DNA from: an uncultured Eubacteriales bacterium
GTDB lineage: Bacteria; Bacillota; Clostridia; Oscillospirales; Acutalibacteraceae
NCBI GenBank assembly: GCA_934546985.1
Contig: CAKTEE010000004.1
Location: forward strand, 62,001 to 126,000
Length of the DNA stretch: 64,000 nucleotides
Reading direction: 5' to 3'
The position numbers and the translations under genes were made by a program. The notes beneath the pieces are model-generated. The model was not told the DNA's origin, searched no databases, and saw only the letters and a program-made list of their open reading frames with translations. Of this stretch, positions 51,461-60,504 are shown piece by piece. How positions within the stretch are numbered: the stretch's first letter is position 1; each line of letters begins with the position of its first letter.

Positions 51461-51964
51461 ATGGACATCAGACCACTGAACTGCCGTGATGACAGACAGG
51501 CTGTCAGCCATGTTTATGAAGAAAGCTGGAAACACGCTTACAAAGGGATTATTCCGCAATCTTATCTTGACAGCATTCTCAAAGGGCATTGGTGCGATGC
51601 TGTTGACAATCAGGGCCGGCACACGCTTATTATGCTGGATAACAATAAAATCATCGGGACATCCTCTTACTGTGCATCGCGGTTGGAATACATGCAGGGG
51701 TATGGAGAAATTATTTCTATTTACCTTTTGCCGGAATGCTGCGGCAAAGGGTTCGGCAAACTGCTTTTACAGGAATCCGTCAGCGGGCTGAAACAGATGG
51801 GATATCAGAATATTTTCCTTTGGGTTTTGGAACAAAATTATACCGCCCGCCGGTTCTATGAGAAATTCGGCTTTCGGAAAAACGGCAGGATTCTGGAGGA
51901 CAGCATCGGAGGAAAAAATCTACGGGAAATCCAATATGTCATACATTGCAATACCTTTGCCTAA
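51461..51964 (+). CDS. GNAT family N-acetyltransferase
   Basis: The 167-residue protein has the GNAT fold: IRPLNCRDDRQAVSHVYEESWKHAYKGIIPQSYL, then IISIYLLPECCGKGFGKLLLQ with the acetyl-CoA loop CCGKGFGK, and LWVLEQNYTARRFYEKFGF. The substrate cannot be predicted. An AGAGGTAA site precedes the ATG. Confidence 0.9.
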   Translation: MDIRPLNCRDDRQAVSHVYEESWKHAYKGIIPQSYLDSILKGHWCDAVDNQGRHTLIMLDNNKIIGTSSYCASRLEYMQGYGEIISIYLLPECCGKGFGKLLLQESVSGLKQMGYQNIFLWVLEQNYTARRFYEKFGFRKNGRILEDSIGGKNLREIQYVIHCNTFA

Positions 51965-51967
51965 AAG

Positions 51968-52014
51968 AAAAAACGGCTGAACTGCACACATTGCGCTGAC
52001 GTTCCGCCGTTTTA
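51968..52014. terminator. Terminator between the convergent GNAT and pyridoxamine kinase genes
   Basis: AACGGC-t-GAAC pairs with GTTC-c-GCCGTT, flanked by A-run and T-run, so it can act in both directions. Confidence 0.7.
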
Positions 52015-52030
52015 TCTTTGCCTGCTTTAT

Positions 52031-52906
52031 TTACAGCATCTCATACCCGCTGATCAGAACCGGCATGTTCAGGATGTTCAGTTCCCGCTCCAGCAAAACT
52101 CCGTTGCGTTTGGGATAATTAAACCCATAGCTCGCCTTAATACATTGGGAAATAAACTGAACCGCACGATCCAGCGCCGCGGGGAGGCTGTCGCCCTGAA
52201 GCAAACTGCCGATAACAACGCTTGCAAAAATATCTCCTGTCCCCGGGTAAGACGCAGGGATATAACGGCAGCCGACTTTCCAGAACATTTCATTCTTACG
52301 GTCATATGCCGCAACATAAGTGTTCCTGCTTTCCGGCTCTCCCGGCACACTGGTAATAATCACAATTTCCGGACCGAGGGCAGAAAGCCCCTTCAGCCAT
52401 TCTTTAATTTCATTATTGGTCGCGGCGGTATCCTGACAGGGCCTGTCCAATAAAAAACAAGCTTCTGTAAAATTAGGGGTAATGATGTCCGCTTTCGCTA
52501 TCAGGCGTTTCATCTCCGGTATTATATCCTGCGTCATGGAGCTGTAAAGCGCACCGTTATCCCCCATCACCGGGTCAACTAAAGTAAGGTTATCTTTTTT
52601 GCCGAAATAATCAATAAAATCAGCGACAATAGAAATTTGCCGCGGCGAACCGAGAAAGCCAGAATAAATACAATCAAAATCCAGTCCAAGCTGTTTCCAA
52701 TGGCTGATGTAATCTTCCATATATTCTGTCAGGTCAAGGAAGCTGTAGTGCTCAAAGCCGCCCGTATGGTTCGACAAAATCGCCGTAGGTACGGGACAGG
52801 TCTGAATCCCCATCGCTGAAAGGGTTGGTATAATTGCGCACAAAGACGACCTGCCAAAGCCGGAAAGGTCATGAAGCGCGGCTACTTTCTTTATTGTATT
52901 TGACAT
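52031..52906 (-). CDS. pdxY: Pyridoxamine/pyridoxal kinase
   Basis: The 291-residue ribokinase-fold enzyme has VAALHDLSGFGRSSLCAIIPTLSAMG at the front, TPNFTEACFL in the middle, VTSVPG and the anion-hole region YPGTGDIFASVVIGSLL with the catalytic Asp. It phosphorylates vitamin B6 forms for PLP salvage. It lies one base behind the radical SAM gene on the same strand, an arrangement without an obvious metabolic link. Confidence 0.88.
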   Translation of the reverse strand: MSNTIKKVAALHDLSGFGRSSLCAIIPTLSAMGIQTCPVPTAILSNHTGGFEHYSFLDLTEYMEDYISHWKQLGLDFDCIYSGFLGSPRQISIVADFIDYFGKKDNLTLVDPVMGDNGALYSSMTQDIIPEMKRLIAKADIITPNFTEACFLLDRPCQDTAATNNEIKEWLKGLSALGPEIVIITSVPGEPESRNTYVAAYDRKNEMFWKVGCRYIPASYPGTGDIFASVVIGSLLQGDSLPAALDRAVQFISQCIKASYGFNYPKRNGVLLERELNILNMPVLISGYEML

Positions 52907-52907
52907 A

Positions 52908-53846
52908 TTACTCCCCCCTGCTGTTCATACGGAATGTGGTAAACCCTTTATAATCAATCATCTCCACCCGTTTATCATTGGCAAGCCTTTCTAACATGCT
53001 TTCTGCATTTGCAGAAGCACGGGATTCCAGAAAACCCATAATTTCAAAACGGTTCATCGGATGACGGCGGATAATGCTCAAAATGGCTTCATAATCATCT
53101 GAAATATCACTGTAAAACCCGCCGGAAGTCAGCATATCAATGGAAATTCCGCCCAACAGTTCCGCCGCCCTGCGTATACGTTCCGGCGCAGGCGCGCATA
53201 CATCCGCCTCTGCCGGCGGGCGTACCGGTGCGTTGATATACAGTCTGTCATATCGGATTTCCTTTAACATTTCCTTAAATTTATGCAGGGAGGCATCATC
53301 GTCATTTATACCTGCAACCAGCATAATTTCCGCCCAAATCTGCCCCTGAAATGTATGGCTGAAATCTGCAAGCCCCTGTGTTATTTCATTAAAATTCAGT
53401 CTGCCGTACGGACGGTCAATGTTTTTAAACGTCTGTTCATCTGCTGCGTCTATTGAAGGCAGGATAATATCTGCCGCCATCAATTCAGAACGGACCTGCG
53501 CATCACTCATCAGCGCGCTGTTAGTAATAACCGCCACAGGTTTTTCTGTAAGCCGCTTGATACCCCTTAACAATTCGCCCAAACGAGAATATAAAGTCGG
53601 CTCCCCCTCTCCCACAACAGTTACCACATCAAACGGCACTTCATCCGCCAGCGCCTGCTGGAATTCCTGCAATATTTCATCCAGCAGAAAATATTCTTCC
53701 CGCCGATTTGTCATTTTGTCCGTCCTGCCAAGCTGGCAGTAAACACAGGAATAATTGCAGACCTTATGCGGCACTGGGCTGACGCCGAGAGAATTTCCAA
53801 GCCGCCGCGATGGCACAGGGCCGAACACATACTGATATTTTTCCAT
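52908..53846 (-). CDS. Radical SAM protein (COG0731-like)
   Basis: The 312-residue protein starts with YVFGPVPSRRLGNSLGVSPVPHKVCNYSCVYCQLGRT: the CxxxCxxC ligates the 4Fe-4S cluster and the FGPVPSRRLG front is characteristic of this group. VVGEGEPTLYSRLGEL supplies the Gly-rich SAM contact. Relatives of the TYW1 wyosine enzymes share this core, but the bacterial reaction is not known. The C-terminal 70 residues (IIRRHPMNRFEIMGFLESR) look like a small winged helix. It is co-transcribed with the pyridoxamine kinase. Confidence 0.88.
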   Translation of the reverse strand: MEKYQYVFGPVPSRRLGNSLGVSPVPHKVCNYSCVYCQLGRTDKMTNRREEYFLLDEILQEFQQALADEVPFDVVTVVGEGEPTLYSRLGELLRGIKRLTEKPVAVITNSALMSDAQVRSELMAADIILPSIDAADEQTFKNIDRPYGRLNFNEITQGLADFSHTFQGQIWAEIMLVAGINDDDASLHKFKEMLKEIRYDRLYINAPVRPPAEADVCAPAPERIRRAAELLGGISIDMLTSGGFYSDISDDYEAILSIIRRHPMNRFEIMGFLESRASANAESMLERLANDKRVEMIDYKGFTTFRMNSRGE

Positions 53847-54042
53847 AAAATAATCTTCCTCCCGATCCCCGTGTCCACCGCGGGGCTAATAAAAGCTTTT
53901 TCTATTATAGCACGGGAATGCGTTGTTGGAACTGTTTTTGCCGGAAAAGTTTGAATTAAAAAAATCCCTGCACACATCCCATTGCAAACCTGCCGTTTCC
54001 ATTGTACTATTAAAATAGAAAAAACGGAAAGGCGCTGTTTTT

Positions 54043-54543
54043 ATGAGAATGATTATTCACGACTTTGACAATGCCCAGTGGCAAAGCATTGCACCTGCTG
54101 GCGAGGATACTATAATCGTCGCTCCTGCAAATGAGATTGCCCACTGTATCGGCTGTTTTGGCTGTTGGGTCAAAACTCCTGCTGCATGCGTCATACGTGA
54201 CGCTTATGGAGATATGGGAGAAAATCTTGCAAAATGCAGTGAGGTTATGATAATCAGCAAATGCTGTTACGGCTCTTATAGTCCCTTCGTAAAAAACGTG
54301 CTCGACAGGAGCATTTCTTATGTTCATCCTTATTTTCAAATAAAAAACGGTGAAATGCACCATCGTGAAAGATACTCCAGCCATTTTGAACTTTCCGTCT
54401 GGTTTTATGGCGAAAACATAACCCAACGGGAAAAACAGACTGCTGAAAAACTGGTCAGATCCAATGCCGTCAACTTCAGTGCAAAAATAAAAACAGTTCG
54501 CTTTGCGCAGGATATTACAGAAATCGGAGGGAAACTGTCATGA
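54043..54543 (+). CDS. Flavodoxin-fold NAD(P)H-dependent reductase-like protein
   Basis: The 166-residue protein contains HCIGCFGCWVKTPAACVIRDAYGDMGENLAKCSEVMIISKCCYGSYS, the pattern of clostridial FMN-binding reductases, where CxGCxxCW marks the group. The FMN-binding front (TxxxGSxR) is not obvious, so the protein may be short at the N-terminus or need its partner. Its stop overlaps the start of a second flavodoxin-fold gene (ATGA), and the two may form a heterodimer. Confidence 0.75.
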   Translation: MRMIIHDFDNAQWQSIAPAGEDTIIVAPANEIAHCIGCFGCWVKTPAACVIRDAYGDMGENLAKCSEVMIISKCCYGSYSPFVKNVLDRSISYVHPYFQIKNGEMHHRERYSSHFELSVWFYGENITQREKQTAEKLVRSNAVNFSAKIKTVRFAQDITEIGGKLS

Positions 54544-55172
54544 AAACTATATTATTAAACGGCAGCCCGAAAACAAACAATCAAAGCGCAAGCGAGGCGC
54601 TTTTGGAGGAATTATGCTCTTTTCTTCCCCCAAAAGAAACTGCTCTTTTCGATGCTCATAAACCTATCCTTGATGACGATATACTCTATTCGATAGAACA
54701 AGCGCAGGCATTGGCGCTTGCCTTCCCTCTTTATGTAGACGGTATTCCCTCCCATCTTTTGCACTGTATGGAGCAGATACAGGATTATTTTAAAAACAAG
54801 GAACATTCATTGACTGTTTACGCCATTGTAAACTGTGGATTTTATGAAAGCCACCAAACTGCCATTGCCTTGGAAATTATCGCAAACTGGTGCGCCTGCT
54901 GTGGTTTTATTTGGGGACAAGGCGCGGGCATCGGCGGCGGTGGAATGATGCCTTTTTTACAGAACGTTCCTTCCGGGCACGGCCCCAGAAAAAATATATC
55001 AGCCGTATTAAAAACGCTGGCTGAAAACATTACAAAAACAAACATCGGAGAGCCCCTTTTTGCAGTACCGAATGTTCCGAGATTTCTTTATAAAATGAGC
55101 GCTGAAGCGGGCTGGCGGCAAACGGCGAAAGCAAACGGGCTAAAACGCAAAGCCCTGTTTACACGCAAATAA
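54540..55172 (+). CDS. Flavodoxin-fold NAD(P)H-dependent oxidoreductase-like protein
   Basis: The 210-residue protein begins MKTILLNGSPKTNNQSASEA, the FMN phosphate-binding front of NADPH-dependent FMN reductases, and has ALAFPLYVDGIPSHLLHCMEQI, the usual flavin-ring contact. A GxGxGGGGM segment follows. It overlaps the preceding gene by four bases. Together the pair supplies the Cys-rich half and the FMN-binding half of this fold in separate proteins, suggesting they work as a unit. Confidence 0.78.
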   Translation: MKTILLNGSPKTNNQSASEALLEELCSFLPPKETALFDAHKPILDDDILYSIEQAQALALAFPLYVDGIPSHLLHCMEQIQDYFKNKEHSLTVYAIVNCGFYESHQTAIALEIIANWCACCGFIWGQGAGIGGGGMMPFLQNVPSGHGPRKNISAVLKTLAENITKTNIGEPLFAVPNVPRFLYKMSAEAGWRQTAKANGLKRKALFTRK

Positions 55173-55204
55173 AAAATACTTGACACAATCCGGAGGTTAT
55201 ATCC

Positions 55205-55693
55205 ATGGGAAAAGAACAGAAAACAAATGCCATGCGGATTTTGGATAAAGAAAAAATCCCATATCAAATTCACAACTACATCTGCACAGAATTTATTGAC
55301 GGGATAACTGTTGCAAAAGCCTTGAACCAACCATTGGAACGGACTTTTAAAACGCTCACCGCACAGGGAAAAAGCAAAAACTATTATGTATTTGTCCTGC
55401 CCGTAGCAGAAGAGCTGGATTTAAAAAAGGCGGCGCATGCCGCCGATGAAAAATCCATGGAACTTTTGCATGTAAAGGATATTTTAGCAGTGACAGGCTA
55501 TATTCGGGGCGGCTGTACTTCCATCGGCATGAAAAAACAATACCCTGTTTTTCTCCACCAAAGCGCGGCTGATTTTGACACAGTATTTATCAGCGGCGGC
55601 AGGCTGGGAACACAAATAGAACTTGCGCCGCAGGATTTATTAAAAGCCGCGCGAGGCGTATTGGCTGATATTATCCGGCAAGAGCAGGAATAA
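55205..55693 (+). CDS. ybaK: Cys-tRNA(Pro)/Cys-tRNA(Cys) deacylase YbaK
   Basis: The 162-residue editing-domain protein has NAMRILDKEKIPYQIHNY, VFKTL-like FKTLTAQGKSKNYYVFVLPVAEELDLKKAA with the catalytic Lys, and GYIRGGCTSIGMKK with GGCTSIG closing the site. YbaK clears Cys mischarged on tRNA-Pro. CGGAGG precedes the ATG. Confidence 0.93.
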   Translation: MGKEQKTNAMRILDKEKIPYQIHNYICTEFIDGITVAKALNQPLERTFKTLTAQGKSKNYYVFVLPVAEELDLKKAAHAADEKSMELLHVKDILAVTGYIRGGCTSIGMKKQYPVFLHQSAADFDTVFISGGRLGTQIELAPQDLLKAARGVLADIIRQEQE

Positions 55694-55707
55694 ATAAGAA
55701 TTTGCAA

Positions 55708-55743
55708 AGCCCGCCGAAAGGATCTGATTACCTTCCTGCGGGC
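55708..55743. terminator. Hairpin between the convergent ybaK and lipoprotein genes
   Basis: AGCCCGC pairs with GCGGGCT and AAGG with CCTT; T-runs are weak on both sides. Confidence 0.6.
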
Positions 55744-55773
55744 TCTGCTGTGTTAAACATATTCAGAACAAAG

Positions 55774-56124
55774 TTACTTTTTGCCCTGTATTGCCTTACC
55801 AAGGTCCTCCCCGGCTTCGCCAATCCCATTGACAATATCGCCCACAGCGTTTGTCACGCCGCGCGCAGCATTGGAAAGACCTTCGCCTGCTGTTTCGGTA
55901 GTACCATTTGTTGTACCGTTTGCGGTTGTTCCTCCAACGGTTGTACCGGCCTCAGTAGTCGCCGGCATGGTTGTTGCCGCTGTTGTCGGCGCCGCAGTAG
56001 TTGTAGTGGTTGTTGTCGTATTGTTTGTAGTTGTAGTTTCAGAACTGTTGTTACGGGCACAGCCGGCAAACATCATCAATACGAATACAGCAACCGCCAT
56101 AATCGAAACCAAAGTTTTTTTCAT
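55774..56124 (-). CDS. Thr-rich low-complexity lipoprotein
   Basis: The 116-residue product has a lipobox ending FAGC, then about 60 residues dominated by Thr with Ala, Asn and Gly, and an amphipathic end (LSNAARGVTNAVGDIVNGIGEAGEDLGKAIQGKK). It has no recognisable enzyme domain. The Thr-rich region resembles wall-spanning linkers such as the one in the sortase at 18.4 kb. GGAGTG precedes the ATG. It follows ypeB on the same strand. Confidence 0.75.
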   Translation of the reverse strand: MKKTLVSIMAVAVFVLMMFAGCARNNSSETTTTNNTTTTTTTTAAPTTAATTMPATTEAGTTVGGTTANGTTNGTTETAGEGLSNAARGVTNAVGDIVNGIGEAGEDLGKAIQGKK

Positions 56125-56207
56125 CGTTTGCTACACTCCTTTAATATATGAAACCATCTGGGTTCCATTTCTATTGTTTTACGAAATACTGTGTTTATAC
56201 GCAATAA

Positions 56208-57557
56208 TTATTTTGTAAGAACCCCGCCGTCTGTATAAAGCATGAGTAAAATCTGGCTTTCCTGACAAGTTTGGGTATTGATATAAACCAGAACTTCTTC
56301 TCCATTGGTGCCTTTGCAATGGAATTCGTAACACAATTCTTCTTTTCCGCTGGGCATGGGAACCAATGCTTTACGGTAATCTATTACTGATAAATAAGGA
56401 CTGATGACTGCTTTCGCATTCTCAAACGTATATTTGGGCGATGGAAGCTCCCTTTTTGTGTGGTTCATCAAGAAACCGCGTGATTCAAAAGATAAAATTT
56501 CTCCTGTATCCAGCGCAACACCGACTTTGATTAAATCAGGGTATAATATAACATCGTCCTGCACAAAGGCAAAATTTACAACACATTCCCCGTCGGCAGT
56601 CATATAATAGCTTTCTTTCATGCTGGTGAAACCATTCTTTTCCAGATAAGACGCTGCTGTGCGCACTGCGTCCTCTTGGCTCATAACAATTTCTCCTACA
56701 TTACGCGGATTGCGGAAATAGCATAACAAACCGCCGTTTTTCGTTATACTGATACTTACATCGCCTGCCATAAAGCCGTATGACGGCATAACACCGCCTT
56801 CATCTGTTGAATCAATCACATCTGCAATATCTGCACCAAGATATTTTGCAGCAATCGCACGGGCACTGTCTTTTGAAATTTCCGGCTGGCCCTGAATCAT
56901 TTTTGGCTCCCGGTTCATCAGGTGGTCAGCAAACGGTCCATCATAAACCAAGGTTGGATAATCTACCATAGATTCTTCCACATCGGTCATTCCATCAGAA
57001 AGGTAATTCATACCGTCCGTCTGCACACTGGTCATTAATACATTCTCTGCTTTCTGGAATGAAAACAGCCCGTCATCCATTTGACTGCGCATTTGCGAAA
57101 TATGATCCGCCAGCCCTGTGGATAACTGGGAAAGCTGAATCAGCTTTTGATGCTCATCTTCCGTTAGTACTTCACCATTTGTGGTTTTTTTAGATAAATA
57201 AAGAGAGTATTCGCCTACCTGCGATAAAAATTTATACGTATTTTCAAGCTGAAGCTCAGAAATCGGAAGCTGTCCGATGCTGCTCTTCGCTCCTGCAGAT
57301 TCTCTCCACAGTGAAGTTGCAATTTCACTGACCATCGGCGACGTATTCGCATAAAGCCCTTTATTCAAGCTGACCTGAATATTATTAATATAATCATTCA
57401 AATCGCTCAGGGAACGCTGGTAACCGTTTTCCACCTGTAACCGGTAGTTTTCTGCCGCCGTATAATTCCGCACAGCATACACACCCAGCACAACAACCAA
57501 TGCGGTTATATAACTGCCGATACGTATCCACCATCTGTGATGCGTCCTGGTATTCAT
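56208..57557 (-). CDS. ypeB: Spore germination protein YpeB
   Basis: The 449-residue protein has one N-terminal membrane helix (YITALVVVLGVYAVRNY), a helical region (NLxDYINNIQVSLNKGLYA, LSxLSTGLADHISQMR) and C-terminal PepSY repeats (ISKDSARAIAAKYLGA; MSQEDAVRTAASYLEKNG; YTFENAKAVI), the YpeB architecture. YpeB stabilises the cortex-lytic enzyme SleB in the spore. Normally sleB lies just upstream; here a tRNA gene does instead, so SleB must be elsewhere. Its presence indicates a spore-forming host. Confidence 0.93.
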   Translation of the reverse strand: MNTRTHHRWWIRIGSYITALVVVLGVYAVRNYTAAENYRLQVENGYQRSLSDLNDYINNIQVSLNKGLYANTSPMVSEIATSLWRESAGAKSSIGQLPISELQLENTYKFLSQVGEYSLYLSKKTTNGEVLTEDEHQKLIQLSQLSTGLADHISQMRSQMDDGLFSFQKAENVLMTSVQTDGMNYLSDGMTDVEESMVDYPTLVYDGPFADHLMNREPKMIQGQPEISKDSARAIAAKYLGADIADVIDSTDEGGVMPSYGFMAGDVSISITKNGGLLCYFRNPRNVGEIVMSQEDAVRTAASYLEKNGFTSMKESYYMTADGECVVNFAFVQDDVILYPDLIKVGVALDTGEILSFESRGFLMNHTKRELPSPKYTFENAKAVISPYLSVIDYRKALVPMPSGKEELCYEFHCKGTNGEEVLVYINTQTCQESQILLMLYTDGGVLTK

Positions 57558-57719
57558 TTGTATTTCATTCCTTTTCCTTTAACTTTTTCCTTTCTAATAT
57601 AATTTTCTATTTCTATCAATTTATACAAGCACATACTGAAAATCTGAAACACAAAACGGAAAAATCCTCCTTATAAAACACAAAAAATAATAAGATTTAA
57701 AAATAATTTAAAAAAACAG

Positions 57720-57748
57720 TTGCAATTTGCTTGGACGTGTGCTAAAAT
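57720..57748 (+). promoter_or_regulatory. Promoter of the tRNA-Arg gene
   Basis: TTGCAA (57720-57725) and TAAAAT (57743-57748) with a 17-base spacer, 24 bases before the tRNA. Confidence 0.72.
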
Positions 57749-57771
57749 GGATAGGCATTCAAAAAATGCAT

Positions 57772-57848
57772 GCGCTTGTAGCTCAGCTGGATAGAGTGAC
57801 TGGCTACGAACCAGTAGGTCAGGGGTTCGAGTCCCTTCAAGCGCGCCA
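57772..57848 (+). tRNA. tRNA-Arg (anticodon ACG)
   Basis: Acceptor arms GCGCTTG and CAAGCGC, D-arm GCTC/GAGT, anticodon loop CTACGAA between ACTGG and CCAGT, T-loop GGTTCGAGTCC and an encoded CCA all fit. The anticodon ACG reads CGN arginine codons after A-to-I editing. It is the likely attachment site for the element whose integrase begins 170 bases downstream. Confidence 0.96.
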
Positions 57849-57849
57849 C
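57826..57849. other. Predicted attachment site at the 3' end of tRNA-Arg
   Basis: Elements with tyrosine integrases commonly recombine with the 3' end of tRNA genes. The integrase gene follows directly and is oriented toward the tRNA. The matching copy should lie at the other end of the element, beyond the right edge, so the core cannot be delimited here. Confidence 0.6.
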
Positions 57850-57851
57850 GT

Positions 57852-57897
57852 AAAAAGCCTTGAAACCTTTGATTTATAAGGGTTTCGGGCTTTTTTG
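57852..57897. terminator. Terminator after the tRNA gene
   Basis: AAAGCC and GAAACC pair with GGTTTC and GGCTTT around a T/A-rich loop, followed on the plus strand by TTTTTTGTTTTTT. Confidence 0.85.
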
Positions 57898-58017
57898 TTT
57901 TTTATAATATTTTTACACAAATGATTGTTTTATGCATTCTTGGGGTTTATTGTTTCAAAACCACATATAGAAAAGGCTGTATGAATCCTGATTTTCGGTA
58001 ACATACAGCCTTATTTT

Positions 58018-59403
58018 TTAACCCGTTTTACTTTTATTGAGCGGGTTTAAAAGGTTTTCAAGCGTATCTGCCGCCGCTTGGTCGGCTGATTGTATCGCAT
58101 GTATGTAAATTCTTCCTATAGTTGTACTGTTGGCATGTCCTAAACGGTTAGCCACTGTAGCAATGTCTACACCTCCGGCAATTTGCAAAGTGGCATTGGT
58201 ATGCCGCAGGGAATGAATGCTAATATCCGGTAGCCCGCTTCGGCTTATAAAGTCATGAAACCAACTTGTCAGGGAATCGGGGTGCATGGGCGTTCCGTCC
58301 CACTTTGTAAACAACCTATCGGTATTATGCCATTTATCGCCCATTTGAAGCCGTTGTTCTGTTTGATATATTTGATAATCCCGCAACATATCAAAAGCGA
58401 TTGAGGGAACTTTTATGCTCCTGCATGATGTTTTATTTTTGGTTTCATCCTCAAATATTCCCCGCTTCGGCAAATACATAGAAGAACGCCGAACAGTAAT
58501 TACACGATTATTCCAGTCAATGTCTTTCCATTCCAATCCCATTAGTTCACCGCGCCGAAATCCAGTATATAGCAAAAGTTTAACTGCTGTCTTGTAGCGC
58601 ATATCTTCCGTTTCAATCAGTTCCAGAAGTTTTCCGGTTTCCTGTTCATCCAGATAGCGGGGTTCTTGCTTTTCCAGTCGCGGCGGCTTTACCCGCTCGC
58701 ATGGATTAGAAAATATTACTTGCCACTGGACCGCAACACTCAGGATAGAAGATATAAGCCTATGATAATGCAATACCGTCTTAGTTGACAGCGTTTTATT
58801 ATCATCTACCGGAGTAAATATCAAGCCTTTATCCCTGCCCAGTGCCGCCGCTATCTTTTGCGCGCTGAGGCTTGACACATTCTTTCCCTTGATGATTGAA
58901 TCAATCGTGGCAATGGAAATCCCTGCACTTTGACTGAAAGCAGTTTTTGTTAATTTCTTCTCTGATAACAAAGCCATTAAGTCAATACTGCATTTATACT
59001 TTGTATCTTCCCTTATGCCCGGTTCACATAGATTCTCATAGAATGCGGACAAATGATGCGGGCGAAGCTTGTCAAGCTTTATATTGCCAATAGCGGCATT
59101 AATACGCGGTATGAATGTTTTATATACAGCTACCGTCTTAGGGCGCAGCTGTAATTCTGCATACTCTTTCATCCATTTATCCGCAAATTCAGCGAATCTT
59201 ATAGAACTATCAAGAATCTGCCCGCTCTGGCACTGTTCTTCAAACTTAACCTTTTCCCGCTCCAACTGCTTTTCTATTTGTTTCTGTGTCATTCCATGAG
59301 CGGGCGTATAGGTTTTAGTTTTCCTTATTTGCTTGCCGTTTATATCATAACCGCAGGAAACTGTTATACGGTAAGAATCCCCGCGCTTCTCAACGGTCGC
59401 CAT
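58018..59403 (-). CDS. Tyrosine recombinase/integrase with an inserted helix-turn-helix
   Basis: The 461-residue integrase has an N-terminal arm-binding part (RITVSCGYDINGKQIRKTKTY), a core-binding SAM-like domain (about residues 65-150) and a catalytic domain with Arg in TGFRRGELMGL, the HSLRHT box, GHANSTTIGRIY and the nucleophile Tyr in GRIYIH. Unusually, residues about 145-195 (LMALLSEKKLTKTAFSQSAGISIATIDSIIKGK) form an XRE-like HTH inside the core-binding domain. This variant occurs in clostridial mobile elements. It should integrate the element at the adjacent tRNA-Arg. It begins directly after the stop of the DUF6076 gene. Confidence 0.92.
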   Translation of the reverse strand: MATVEKRGDSYRITVSCGYDINGKQIRKTKTYTPAHGMTQKQIEKQLEREKVKFEEQCQSGQILDSSIRFAEFADKWMKEYAELQLRPKTVAVYKTFIPRINAAIGNIKLDKLRPHHLSAFYENLCEPGIREDTKYKCSIDLMALLSEKKLTKTAFSQSAGISIATIDSIIKGKNVSSLSAQKIAAALGRDKGLIFTPVDDNKTLSTKTVLHYHRLISSILSVAVQWQVIFSNPCERVKPPRLEKQEPRYLDEQETGKLLELIETEDMRYKTAVKLLLYTGFRRGELMGLEWKDIDWNNRVITVRRSSMYLPKRGIFEDETKNKTSCRSIKVPSIAFDMLRDYQIYQTEQRLQMGDKWHNTDRLFTKWDGTPMHPDSLTSWFHDFISRSGLPDISIHSLRHTNATLQIAGGVDIATVANRLGHANSTTIGRIYIHAIQSADQAAADTLENLLNPLNKSKTG

Positions 59404-60504
59404 TTATAACACCTTCTTTTCCTTGACTGCCTTTAACCATTCTAAATAATCAGCTTCACTTTTCACGCCGTTTTTAACATCAGATTTCCATTTCTTAGAT
59501 TCTGTTTTAAATTTTTCAAAAGAAGCACTGTAGTCTTTTATAGTTGGATTTCTTTTAGCAAGCATTTGTTTTGACATATATATTTTTCGATATAGCCCTG
59601 CCGTTTCATTTTCTTTTAATGCCGTTTTCCATGCTTGCCGTGCTCCATATTCTTTACATGTTTTTGATTCATCCTGTGGAGCTCTCCGGTCGCAGTATAA
59701 AGTATCAGAACGATTTTGAGGAACAAAATATTTACCGCAGTTTTTGCACTTTTTTATTAGAATATCATGTGTATAACATTGCTCCAAAGAAGCGAAAAGT
59801 AAGTGTTCAGGACAATTAATCCGAAGTGAAAAATTGGGAAATTCGTTAAGAAAATTTTCTTCGTTTTCGTAAAAATCGGTATAGCCTGGCAAGTATTGTT
59901 TTAAACAAGAAGCATCAAAATCTAAAGAAAAAATATCTGTTACATCTATATCTTCTGACGTTTCATCTAATGAAGTTTCATACGAATCTCTGTATTTCGT
60001 TTTTTCCCACGTACAACCTTCGTATATATCGGCAATTTCAATTTGAGTATTATATTCAGGCACATAATCCCATGCATCTAAAAAATCCCAAAGGGCCCTT
60101 ATCCAAATTTGAACGTTTATCCTGCGATTGGTTTCTAATAAATCCGCAAATTCTTTTGCCGCAGAAATACAATTGATTGTACGTATGATATTTTCGCCAT
60201 AATAAAAAAAATCATCAAAAATATTGAAAGGAAAAGGCATTTCAACTTTTATATCTTCGTCAAGTTCGAGTGAATTTTTAATCATAGTTTTAATAGATTT
60301 GGTATCTATTGAAAGAATAGAGCACAAAAGTTCTCCTGCAGGATAAAAATGAATGTTTTTAAGAGTATATTTTACTTTAATCCCAATAAATTCTCTTTTT
60401 TCATTTATCATTGGAAAAAATTCCTCTATTAAATCTGCAAGTATTTCCCTTGCGCCTATTTCATCATAAATATAAACTCTATCACGCTCTTGCTGTGTTA
60501 TCAA
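59404..60504 (-). CDS. DUF6076-like protein with a zinc-ribbon
   Basis: A TTG start after AGGAAG gives a 366-residue soluble, acidic protein. Its C-terminal part KKCKNCGKYFVPQNRSDTLYCDRRAP, with a later C in KTCKEYGARQAWK, is a zinc-ribbon like that of DUF6076 and CGNR proteins. The large N-terminal part is not recognised. It is common next to integrases in clostridial elements. It directly abuts the integrase gene, so the two are co-transcribed; a regulatory role is possible but unproven. Confidence 0.72.
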   Translation of the reverse strand: MITQQERDRVYIYDEIGAREILADLIEEFFPMINEKREFIGIKVKYTLKNIHFYPAGELLCSILSIDTKSIKTMIKNSLELDEDIKVEMPFPFNIFDDFFYYGENIIRTINCISAAKEFADLLETNRRINVQIWIRALWDFLDAWDYVPEYNTQIEIADIYEGCTWEKTKYRDSYETSLDETSEDIDVTDIFSLDFDASCLKQYLPGYTDFYENEENFLNEFPNFSLRINCPEHLLFASLEQCYTHDILIKKCKNCGKYFVPQNRSDTLYCDRRAPQDESKTCKEYGARQAWKTALKENETAGLYRKIYMSKQMLAKRNPTIKDYSASFEKFKTESKKWKSDVKNGVKSEADYLEWLKAVKEKKVL

